From Methanosarcina sp. UBA402 (GTDB lineage Archaea; Halobacteriota; Methanosarcinia; Methanosarcinales; Methanosarcinaceae): 13,389 bases of DNA. The stretch spans positions 1-13,389 of the forward strand of contig DADO01000001.1 in assembly GCA_002509325.1 (NCBI GenBank). Direction: 5' to 3'. The position numbers were made by a program, and so were the translations under genes. Positions 7,612 to 13,041 of this stretch are shown in pieces; the first letter of the stretch is position 1, and the number at the start of each line of letters is the position of its first letter. The notes beneath the pieces are model-generated. The model searched no databases. It worked only from the letters and a program-made list of their open reading frames with translations, and was not told the origin of the DNA.

Positions 7612-7691
7612 AAAGTGTTATCTATCAGGGTACAGGTAGAGAACGTAAAGCATTTCAAGGTGCATGATATAACTGATAAAGTCCTGAGAAT

Positions 7692-7702
7692 AATATTAAA
7701 AA
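7692..7702 (+). promoter_or_regulatory. Candidate TATA box of the dehydrogenase gene
   Basis: AATATTAAAAATC spans this position. The usual spacing predicts a start near 7723 and a leader of about 30 nt containing the GAGAGG ribosome site at 7737-7742. A second A/T box, CTTAAATAAAG at 7709, is possible but would leave almost no leader. Confidence 0.4.
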
Positions 7703-7752
7703 TCATACTTAAATAAAGCTCATGGTACGGATAAAAGAGAGGAATAAAGTTA

Positions 7753-8886
7753 ATGGAAAACATGTTCAGATTTGCGGATGAGCTTGGTCCATTTAAGATC
7801 ATCCATGTTTACGAACCGTCAGTTGACCTGAAAGCCGTTCTTGTGGTGGACAACATTGCACGTGGGCCTGCCCTTGGAGGAGTCCGGATAGCCCCGGATG
7901 TGAGTACTGAGGAATGTTTCAGGCTGGCAAGAGCCATGACCCTCAAGAATGCGGCTGCAGATCTTCCTCTTGGAGGCGGCAAGGTTGTCGTGTACGGGGA
8001 CCCGCGAATGCCGCAGGAAAAGAAAACCCAGATGCTTCGAGCGCTCGCCAGTGCCCTCAGATATACTGAGGAATACATTTTTGCCCCTGACATGGGGACG
8101 GACGAGTTCTGCATGGCATGCATAAAAGATGAGATCGGAAGGGTGGTAGGCCTTCCCCGCGAGGTTGGGGGAATTCCTCTTGATGAAGTGGGAGCCACAG
8201 GCTGGGGGCTTGCACAGTCTACCGAGGTTGCGGTGCAATACTGTGATTTCGAGCTGAAAGGAGCTCGCGTGGTTATTCAGGGCTTTGGAGCAGTTGGGAA
8301 ACATACTGCCCGTTTCCTTGCCCAGAAGGGAGCGGTTCTCGTAGGAGTTGCTGACTCTCATGGTGTGGTCCACAACCCAGATGGGCTTGACGTGGATATC
8401 CTGATCAGGCTTAAGAATGAAGGAAAAAGTGTGCTTGATTATCCTGAAGGGGAAAAACTTGACAGTAATGCCGTTATCTCCATTCCCTGCGACATATGGA
8501 TTCCAGCCGCCCGCCCAGATGTGATTAACGAGAGCAATGTCCATCTTCTGAATACTAAATTGATTATGGAAGGAGCAAACATTCCTGTCACAGAGAAAGC
8601 GGAAAAAATCCTCTATGAGGCGGGTATTCTTTACGTCCCGGATTTTATCGCAAACGCAGGCGGCGTGATCTGTGCAGCGTCAGAGTATCAGGGAGCCACC
8701 CAGTACGCAGCTTTTGAGGCAATTGAAGAAAAGGTGAGAAACAACACGGCACAAGTACTTGAAACTGCAAAAACGAAAGGAATCCTGCCAAGGGAAGCTG
8801 CAGTCCAGCTTGCCTTAGAAAGAGTTAAGAAAGCCATGGAGTACAGGCGCTGGTCAATCTTTTCTTCGGCGCCGGGCTTTGTGTAA
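7753..8886 (+). CDS. Leu/Phe/Val-type amino-acid dehydrogenase (ELFV family)
   Basis: This 377-residue protein covers the whole Glu/Leu/Phe/Val dehydrogenase fold. It would interconvert an amino acid with its 2-oxo acid and ammonia using NAD(P). The substrate domain has GPALGGVR (38-45), Lys65 in MTLKNAAADLPLGGGK, catalytic Lys77 and Asp113 in APDMGT. The nucleotide domain has GFGAVG (177-182) and Asp201 after the second strand, which favours NAD over NADP; NAGGV is at 301-305. Where glutamate dehydrogenases have Lys (KGGxR) to hold the side-chain carboxylate, this protein has Ala-Leu as in leucine and phenylalanine dehydrogenases. The length also fits those better than glutamate enzymes (about 415-450). 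The start is supported by GAGAGG 10 nt upstream. It is monocistronic. Exact substrate unknown. Confidence 0.88.
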   Translation: MENMFRFADELGPFKIIHVYEPSVDLKAVLVVDNIARGPALGGVRIAPDVSTEECFRLARAMTLKNAAADLPLGGGKVVVYGDPRMPQEKKTQMLRALASALRYTEEYIFAPDMGTDEFCMACIKDEIGRVVGLPREVGGIPLDEVGATGWGLAQSTEVAVQYCDFELKGARVVIQGFGAVGKHTARFLAQKGAVLVGVADSHGVVHNPDGLDVDILIRLKNEGKSVLDYPEGEKLDSNAVISIPCDIWIPAARPDVINESNVHLLNTKLIMEGANIPVTEKAEKILYEAGILYVPDFIANAGGVICAASEYQGATQYAAFEAIEEKVRNNTAQVLETAKTKGILPREAAVQLALERVKKAMEYRRWSIFSSAPGFV

Positions 8887-8889
8887 TCT

Positions 8890-8928
8890 TAGGCCTTTTT
8901 CTAATTTTATTTTTTACTTTTTTTAAAA
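8890..8928 (+). terminator. T-rich terminator after the dehydrogenase
   Basis: Right after the stop codon there are three T-tracts (TTTTT, ATTTTATTTTTT, CTTTTTTT) between 8896 and 8925. This is the pattern that ends archaeal transcripts without a needed hairpin. It serves the plus strand only; the minus strand here is A-rich. Confidence 0.6.
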
Positions 8929-8970
8929 TTTCCTGCTCTTCAGGGTTCTTCAGCACCTCAAATTAGGTTT

Positions 8971-10338
8971 TTATTTCTTTCTTCCACACAGCACGGCTGC
9001 AGCCCTGACTGCACTATCAGGAGTGAAAAAGACTGGCATCCCGGTTGCTGTAAAAGCTGAAGCCATTTCCCTGCTGAATTTTCCACCTGGAGAACAGATG
9101 AGGACTGGTTTTCCGCAACTGTCAGCAAAATTCCGGATTTTCTCCGCAACTCCTTTAGAAAGAAGAGGCGGGCCCCAGAGCAGACTCACTATTGCAAGAT
9201 CATATTCTTCCCTAAAAGCCTCCTGTAGAGCAGCGACATAGTGTTCATCCTTTACGCTGCCTGTCAGGTCTACAGGATTTCTTACGGAGGCAAAAGCCGG
9301 AAGTTTCTCTTTCAGCTCCGCTACAGTTTCGCTGGCGATTTCTGGAACCCTGAGCCCAGCCTCCTCACAGGCATCTGCAATGGAGATTCCTATCCCTCCT
9401 CCGTCAGTTATAATGAGAACCCTCTTTCCTTCAACCAGCGGATACCTGTTCAGGACTTTGCAGGCGTCTTTTAATTCCTCATAAGTTTCAACTTCTATTA
9501 TGCCTGCTTTCCTGAATGCGGCTTCATAAGCCTCATATCTCCCGCTTACAGCTCCTGTATGAGAACTGGCTGCTCTTGCCCCCGGCTCCCGCTTTCCGAC
9601 TTTAAGGGCCACTACAGGCTTCTTTTGCACACATCTGGAAGCAGTAGCAAGGAACCTGCGCCCGTTTCCCACAGACTCGATGTAGAGAGCAATGGCTTTT
9701 GTAGCTTTGTCTCCTGCCAGGAATTCAAGGCAGTCACTTTCATCCACATCCACTTTATTTCCATAGCTTACCACCCTTGCAACCCCTACTCCCTCGTTTG
9801 CCAGTTCATCCATAATCATAGCAGCAAAGGATCCACTTTGAGTAAGCACTGAGACCCTCCCTCTTGCAGGCCTTTCGACCTTGTCACTGCTTATAAAAAA
9901 GGTATCCACTTTTGAGGCGGTATCGTATATCCCAAGGCAATTTGGTCCCATAGCCCGGATCCCTTTTTTTTCTAGAAGCTCTTTCAGGCGGATTTCCAGC
10001 TCTTTTCCTTCAGGTCCCATTTCCCGAAAACCAGAGCTGACAATTATTGCTCCTTTTATATTATCCACTGGGCCGTTGAGGATTTCAAGAACAGTAGAAG
10101 CTTTCACTGCAAAAATAGCAATATCGATTTTGTCCGGTATCTCATCCGGAGCCGGATAACATTTAAGCCCCCGGATTTCCTGGTAGCCCGGATTCACGGG
10201 ATATATTTTTCCCTGAAACCCCATTTTCAGGAGGCTTTCCAGGATTGTACAGGAAAGCTTTTCGGGATTTGGCGATGCCCCTATCAGGGCTATGCTCTCA
10301 GGCTTGAAGAAAAAATCAATGTGTCCCTCAGTGGTCAT
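8971..10338 (-). CDS. ADP-forming acyl-CoA synthetase, alpha subunit (stand-alone)
   Basis: At 455 residues this matches the alpha subunit of archaeal NDP-forming acetyl/acyl-CoA synthetase, which makes ATP from an acyl-CoA, ADP and phosphate. A Rossmann CoA-binding domain comes first (IALIGASPNPEKLS 16-29; PVNPG 47-51). Two succinyl-CoA-ligase-like domains follow: GPNCLG 131-136, TQSGS 166-170, SYGNKVDVDESD 191-202, and HTGAVSG with His260 as the residue expected to carry phosphate. The C-terminal domain ends near 452. The ATP-grasp beta subunit needed for the full reaction is neither fused nor next to it; it must be elsewhere. The start is supported by GGAAGGG 4 nt upstream. The substrate could be acetate or a branched or aryl acid. 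The ligase-like family assignment is strong; the assignment as a working synthetase is inference. Confidence 0.88.
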   Translation of the reverse strand: MTTEGHIDFFFKPESIALIGASPNPEKLSCTILESLLKMGFQGKIYPVNPGYQEIRGLKCYPAPDEIPDKIDIAIFAVKASTVLEILNGPVDNIKGAIIVSSGFREMGPEGKELEIRLKELLEKKGIRAMGPNCLGIYDTASKVDTFFISSDKVERPARGRVSVLTQSGSFAAMIMDELANEGVGVARVVSYGNKVDVDESDCLEFLAGDKATKAIALYIESVGNGRRFLATASRCVQKKPVVALKVGKREPGARAASSHTGAVSGRYEAYEAAFRKAGIIEVETYEELKDACKVLNRYPLVEGKRVLIITDGGGIGISIADACEEAGLRVPEIASETVAELKEKLPAFASVRNPVDLTGSVKDEHYVAALQEAFREEYDLAIVSLLWGPPLLSKGVAEKIRNFADSCGKPVLICSPGGKFSREMASAFTATGMPVFFTPDSAVRAAAVLCGRKK

Positions 10339-10339
10339 T

Positions 10340-10376
10340 TATGCCCTTCCGAAAGTGGTTATCTATACCCTTCCGA
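10340..10376 (-). repeat. Duplicated 13-bp element including the synthetase ribosome site
   Basis: TATGCCCTTCCGA (10340-10352) and TATACCCTTCCGA (10364-10376) differ by one base, with a 24-bp period. On the minus strand both contain GGAAGGG. Only the proximal copy is next to a start codon. The distal copy has no start behind it and may act as a ribosome standby site or be a neutral duplication. Confidence 0.6.
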
Positions 10377-10455
10377 TAATCTACAGATCATATGCAGATT
10401 ATAGCTTCGAGCTTAAATATTTACACCTGGACAACTTCGATTAGTTTTTCTTTTA

Positions 10456-10522
10456 GCATGAAAGTCTTTCAAGTACTTTCATTTCTTTGTGCCTGTTACT
10501 CGAAGAATTTCATGTCCGTTTT
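10456..10522 (-). repeat. Dispersed repeat, copy 4 (inverted orientation)
   Basis: The reverse complement reads AAAACGGACATGAAATTC... and ends CTTTCATGCT. It matches copies 2 and 3 throughout the 60-bp core, with differences only at the outer few bases (CGGAC against GCGAAC). It lies between the HxlR stop and the synthetase promoter region. The orientation relative to flanking genes differs from the other copies, so it is not a gene-specific terminator. Confidence 0.88.
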
Positions 10523-10565
10523 ACCAGATTTTCAAGCTTTGAGTTTTTCTTCAGGCATTCTCGAC

Positions 10566-10922
10566 TCAGTGGTCACAGTACATGCAGATTGCCCTTTTAC
10601 ATTCCTCATCCTGGAATTTCCACTTCAAACCCCAGCGCTTGATCGCCTGTATAATTTTTACGAAATCCACTCCGCTTTCGGTGAGGTAATATTTAGACTT
10701 CGGGGGCTTTGTTGAGTCGTCAACCTCTTTTATAATCAACCCTTCAATTTCCAGTTCCGTCAACCTTTCTGAGAGGATTTTCGGGGTTATGTTTCCGAGT
10801 TTTCTTTTAAGCTCGTTAAAGCGTTTTTCCTTCTTTCCCCCTTTGTGCAGCTCTAGGAGGATATGAATTGTCCATCTTTTCCCAATAATATTCATAGTCT
10901 TGTAGACTGTACAGTCTTTCAT
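10566..10922 (-). CDS. HxlR-family winged-helix transcriptional regulator
   Basis: This 118-residue protein has the complete HxlR pattern: Cys4 near the N-terminus, the IIGKRWTIHILLEL helix (12-25), RFNELKRKLGNITPKILSERLTELE (34-58) as the DNA-reading helix-turn-helix, the wing (59-80, GLIIKEV...KYYLT) and the Wg-containing dimer helix (IIQAIKRWG, 90-98). Some family members sense electrophiles or oxidation through the N-terminal Cys. This one has three more cysteines in its tail (108, 113, 116; C-x4-C-x2-C), so thiol or metal sensing is plausible. No Shine-Dalgarno precedes the ATG and a TATA box lies 28 nt away, so the mRNA is probably leaderless. It is divergent from the sulfite reductase-like gene and probably regulates it and itself. 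Confidence 0.92.
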   Translation of the reverse strand: MKDCTVYKTMNIIGKRWTIHILLELHKGGKKEKRFNELKRKLGNITPKILSERLTELEIEGLIIKEVDDSTKPPKSKYYLTESGVDFVKIIQAIKRWGLKWKFQDEECKRAICMYCDH

Positions 10923-10946
10923 AGTATAAACATAGAAACTGTCTGA

Positions 10947-10954
10947 TATATAAA
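10947..10954 (-). promoter_or_regulatory. TATA box of the HxlR gene (leaderless transcript predicted)
   Basis: Minus-strand TTTATATA is centred about 28 nt before the ATG at 10922. This places the transcription start at, or within one or two bases of, the start codon. It agrees with the absence of any ribosome site. Confidence 0.5.
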
Positions 10955-10955
10955 T

Positions 10956-10991
10956 TAGTATCTCTAATATACTGGTATCAAAAGCATACTA
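10956..10991. promoter_or_regulatory. TAGTAT-type repeats, candidate HxlR operator
   Basis: TAGTATC (10956-10962) and TGGTATC (10973-10979) are direct repeats 17 bp apart. TAGTAT (10956-10961) and ATACTA (10986-10991) form an inverted pair. They lie immediately upstream of the HxlR TATA box and next to the 20-bp palindrome, the expected place for an autoregulatory site. Confidence 0.4.
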
Positions 10992-11011
10992 TTATAAAAT
11001 GCATTTTATAA
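10992..11011. promoter_or_regulatory. Perfect 20-bp palindrome, likely shared promoter/operator
   Basis: TTATAAAATGCATTTTATAA is a perfect palindrome in the spacer between the divergent HxlR and sulfite reductase-like genes. Each half contains a TATA-like box (TTTATAA). The plus-strand half would start transcription near 11035, giving the sulfite reductase-like gene a leader of about 130 nt. The minus-strand half is a second possible HxlR promoter. Confidence 0.6.
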
Positions 11012-11050
11012 AACAAATTTGTATTAATTTCCAGTAAAAGTTTCCTGTAT

Positions 11051-11126
11051 CTGGCAGAACAGAAAGAAAGCAGCCTCTGACTGAACTACCAAGACGAGAT
11101 TCGGGCGATTCTGTCAGGACTGCCAG
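11051..11126 (+). promoter_or_regulatory. Predicted structured 5' leader of the sulfite reductase-like gene
   Basis: CTGGCAG (11051-11057) pairs perfectly with CTGCCAG (11120-11126), and ACAG (11059-11062) pairs with CTGT (11111-11114) inside it, leaving a bulge. The structure would close about 40 nt before the start codon in a leader of over 100 nt. It matches no riboswitch class I recognise. Confidence 0.35.
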
Positions 11127-11166
11127 GAATCTAAATCTCTAGAAAAATCCTGAAAATTTGGAGAAA

Positions 11167-11835
11167 ATGATAAACATGAAAGACAACTTACCGGAAAAAG
11201 GTGCAATCGTTCAGAGAGACCGTGAAACCTATGCAATCGCCCCCCACCTCGCCGGAGGAATTGTGGATCCGACAACCCTCAGGAAAATTGCTGATGTTGC
11301 AGAAAAGTATGGGGCTGCTGCCCTCAAGATGACTTCTGCCCAAAGGATTGCAATCGTAGGCCTAAAAGAAGAAGACCTTGACAATGTGTGGGCTGAACTT
11401 GATCTGAAACCCGGTGCAGCTATAGGGCTTTGCGTAAGGAGTGTGAAGTTCTGTCCTGGGACGACTTTCTGTAAGCAGGGAAAACAGGATGCAGTAAGCC
11501 TTGGTCTTAAACTGGATGAAAAATACCACGGAATGCCGATGCCTTCAAAACTAAAAATGGCTGTTTCCGGCTGTCCAAATTCCTGCTCTGAACCTGCCAT
11601 CAAAGATATAGGAGTAATGGGCACTGCCAAAGGATATACTCTGATGGTGGGGGGCTCTGCGGCTGCTACTCCAAGACTTGCTAAGGTTGTTGCAAAGGAA
11701 CTGTCTGAAGAAGAAATTCTTGAGGCAATCGAGAGAATTGTTAATTTCTATAAAAATTCTGGCACGAAAAAGAGGCTTGGAAGGTTTATTGAAGATATGG
11801 GCATTGAGAGTTTCAAATCCGAGATAGGCCTGTAA
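11167..11835 (+). CDS. Small siroheme/4Fe-4S sulfite (nitrite) reductase-like protein
   Basis: The protein is about 222 residues. It has the cysteine set of siroheme-[4Fe-4S] reductases, C-x5-C (KFCPGTTFC) and C-x3-C (SGCPNSCSEP), about 34 residues apart. A ferredoxin-like half precedes them (APHLAGGIVDPTTLRKIADV) with KMTSAQRIAI. It is about half the size of classical enzymes and lacks an extra ferredoxin or flavin domain. It fits the small Dsr-like proteins of methanogens, whose substrate (sulfite, nitrite or another) is not settled. It must take electrons from a separate donor. Start choice: TTG 11158, ATG 11167 or ATG 11176. The GGAG at 11160-11163 overlaps the TTG, is 3 nt from ATG 11167 and 12 nt from ATG 11176, so the choice of 11167 is uncertain. 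It is divergent from HxlR. Confidence 0.9.
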   Translation: MINMKDNLPEKGAIVQRDRETYAIAPHLAGGIVDPTTLRKIADVAEKYGAAALKMTSAQRIAIVGLKEEDLDNVWAELDLKPGAAIGLCVRSVKFCPGTTFCKQGKQDAVSLGLKLDEKYHGMPMPSKLKMAVSGCPNSCSEPAIKDIGVMGTAKGYTLMVGGSAAATPRLAKVVAKELSEEEILEAIERIVNFYKNSGTKKRLGRFIEDMGIESFKSEIGL

Positions 11836-11849
11836 AACTAGGAAAGTTT

Positions 11850-11868
11850 GCATGTGACATCTACATGC
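11850..11868 (+). terminator. Hairpin after the sulfite reductase-like gene
   Basis: GCATGT and ACATGC form a 6-bp stem with a 7-nt loop, starting 15 nt after the stop. Only TTAAATTAG follows, so it is a weak terminator or 3'-end stabiliser. A second small hairpin, ACCCG/CGGGT followed by TTTT (11940-11960), is an alternative end point. Confidence 0.4.
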
Positions 11869-12039
11869 TTAAATTAGCTTATACAATGTGAATTCCTTCT
11901 GATATGCTCCCATTAATCATGTTTCTCTTGTAAACTCTTACCCGAGATAAATACGGGTTTTAGGGATCAAAATTCTAGCGTTCTTCGGCGATAATTGAGA
12001 AACTTATACCGACCAGATATATATGGGAAGGATATCAGA

Positions 12040-12108
12040 ATGGAATTTCGTAAATACATAAAACGTAATCAAAAACGGTCAAAAACATTAACACAAGATT
12101 GGTTCTAA
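12040..12108 (+). CDS. Possible 22-residue basic peptide
   Basis: The ORF starts with ATG at 12040, encodes MEFRKYIKRNQKRSKTLTQD plus two residues, and ends in TAA. GGAAGGAT lies about 8 nt before the ATG and a TATATATA tract a little further up, so signals for transcription and translation are both present. Eight of 22 residues are Lys or Arg. It could be a true small protein, a leader peptide or the front end of a lost gene. I recognise no family. The short length makes chance a real possibility. Confidence 0.3.
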   Translation: MEFRKYIKRNQKRSKTLTQDWF

Positions 12109-12135
12109 TAATAATCATAAGATGTATTTCAAAAA

Positions 12136-12146
12136 TATTTAATATA
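12136..12146 (+). promoter_or_regulatory. Candidate TATA box of the cupin/CGGC genes
   Basis: TATTTAATATA lies about 90 nt before the cupin start. The predicted transcription start is near 12167, immediately before the 16-bp tandem repeat. The leader would be about 65 nt. Confidence 0.4.
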
Positions 12147-12169
12147 AGGTCGGTTGGTATACTGTTAAG

Positions 12170-12201
12170 GCATAATACTAAGAAAGCATAATACTAAGAA
12201 A
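12170..12201 (+). repeat. Exact 16-bp tandem repeat in the cupin leader
   Basis: GCATAATACTAAGAAA occurs twice head to tail without a mismatch (12170-12185, 12186-12201). Its place, just after the predicted promoter and 30 nt before the cupin start, suits a duplicated regulator site, or recent slippage. It contains ATACTA, the same word seen in the HxlR operator region. Confidence 0.7.
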
Positions 12202-12232
12202 TTAAAAACTATGGTCAAAAGGGGAGAATTAT

Positions 12233-12574
12233 ATGAAAGTTACTGAGATGAAATCCTCACCTGAAAAGCCGAATCCTCATAATGTGAGCGTCAGGATGCT
12301 CTACAATACCGAACATGCACAGGCGGTACATATAGAGCTTAAGCCAGGGGAGGCCCTAAAGAAGCACATCACTCCCACAGATGTCTTTTTCTACATTCTT
12401 GAAGGAAAAGGTATTGTTGAAATTGGCGACGAACAGCAGGAAGTCAGCCAGGATATGCTGATCGAGAGTCCTGCAAAGATTCCCCATTGTCTTCTGAATC
12501 CGGGAGATGGAATTTTCAGGGTGTTGGTCGTAAAGGCCCCAAGACAAACCGAGGCTACAGGCATGCTTGAGTAA
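12233..12574 (+). CDS. Small single-domain cupin protein
   Basis: The protein is 113 residues with one beta-barrel cupin domain. The first cupin motif is represented by PGEALKKHITPTDVFFYILEGKG (split: PGEALKKH 38-45, then YILEGKG 54-60), with one histidine (45) where two are typical, and Asp50 and Glu57. The second motif is ESPAKIPHCLLNPGD with His85, flanked by Cys86. Metal binding through His45, Glu57 and His85 is possible, but the site is reduced compared with classical dioxygenases, so a binding or sensing role is as likely as catalysis. The start is backed by AGGGGAG 6 nt upstream. It is followed after 48 bp by the CGGC gene on the same strand, so they are probably co-transcribed. Confidence 0.88.
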   Translation: MKVTEMKSSPEKPNPHNVSVRMLYNTEHAQAVHIELKPGEALKKHITPTDVFFYILEGKGIVEIGDEQQEVSQDMLIESPAKIPHCLLNPGDGIFRVLVVKAPRQTEATGMLE

Positions 12575-12622
12575 AGCAAGTGTAAGAGTGGTTGTTAAAA
12601 CGGTTCAATACGAGGGTCATTA

Positions 12623-12964
12623 ATGGAAGAAACAAAACCTACAAAAATTGCGGTCGTGCGCTGCGATATAGTATCAGAAGCCTGTCCGGGTGTAGGCTGC
12701 TTTAAGGCTTTTAACGAAAGAAAGTCCTATTTTGAGGGTTACGACGAAAATACTCAGATAATCGCCTTTTTCACGTGCGGAGGCTGTTCTGGCAGGAGAG
12801 TATACCGTCTGGTAAACACTCTTAAAAAGTATAAATTGGATGCCGTACATCTCAGTTCCTGTATGCTTATGGAAGACACTTATCCCAAATGCCCTAACCT
12901 GGAATATATAAAAAAGACGATTCGGGATGCAGGAATAAAGGTTGTTGAAGGCACTCATCACTGA
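12623..12964 (+). CDS. CGGC-domain cysteine-rich protein
   Basis: The 113-residue protein is recognised by the CGGC motif at 52-55 (FFTCGGCSGR), after which the family is named, and the downstream LDAVHLSSCM (73-81). It has seven cysteines (14, 21, 26, 52, 55, 80, 90), including C-x6-C-x4-C near the N-terminus. Many of these are typical of the family, which is predicted to bind metal but has no established function. There is no signal or membrane segment, so it is cytoplasmic. The start is supported by GAGGGT upstream of the ATG. It lies 48 bp behind the cupin gene, so a shared transcript is likely. Together with the sulfite reductase-like gene this suggests a redox, sulfur or metal role, by inference. 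Confidence 0.88.
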   Translation: MEETKPTKIAVVRCDIVSEACPGVGCFKAFNERKSYFEGYDENTQIIAFFTCGGCSGRRVYRLVNTLKKYKLDAVHLSSCMLMEDTYPKCPNLEYIKKTIRDAGIKVVEGTHH

Positions 12965-12979
12965 GTACAGATCTTAATA

Positions 12980-12991
12980 AAAATACTTATA
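12980..12991 (+). promoter_or_regulatory. Weak candidate promoter of the SnoaL-like gene
   Basis: AAATACTTATAG lies about 55 nt before the start codon, and the predicted transcription start near 13016 would leave a leader of about 25 nt. The gap to the CGGC gene is only 77 bp, so read-through is equally possible. Confidence 0.3.
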
Positions 12992-13041
12992 GGCAAGAAA
13001 GACATCAAAAGCCGACAGATAAAAATGCGAATGAGGGAAAT

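Larger units (their letters stand above)
7105..7752. other. Repeat-rich spacer between divergent ABC cassette and dehydrogenase
   Basis: This 648-bp gap holds no convincing gene. From left to right it contains the cassette promoter (about 7170), a short hairpin (7224-7242), a 15-bp inverted-repeat pair spanning 7229-7358, an 8-bp inverted repeat at 7370-7389, two exact 69-bp tandem repeats (7474-7611) and the dehydrogenase promoter. An open frame of 33 codons from 7615 (VLSIRVQVENVK...) lacks a ribosome site and may be the remnant of a lost gene. Confidence 0.6.
11836..12232. other. Spacer between sulfite reductase-like and cupin genes
   Basis: This 397-bp gap contains the hairpins at 11850 and 11940-11960, a possible 22-residue ORF with a good ribosome site (12040-12108), an A/T box TATTTAATATA at about 12136-12146, and an exact 16-bp tandem repeat (12170-12201). 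The cupin operon evidently has its own promoter in the right-hand part. Confidence 0.6.

Noticed and set aside
7615..7716. 33-codon frame beginning GTG (VLSIRVQVENVK...) after repeat copy 3
   Set aside because: No ribosome binding site, no family recognised and the start abuts a repeat. At most a remnant, noted in the spacer entry.
7819..8544. 241-codon minus-strand frame inside the dehydrogenase gene
   Set aside because: It runs antisense to a gene whose product has full family motifs. The translation has no domain and reflects codon bias.
10392..10715. 107-codon plus-strand frame containing the repeat peptide
   Set aside because: Half of it overlaps the HxlR gene on the other strand and there is no ribosome site. 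The shared peptide comes from repeat copy 4.
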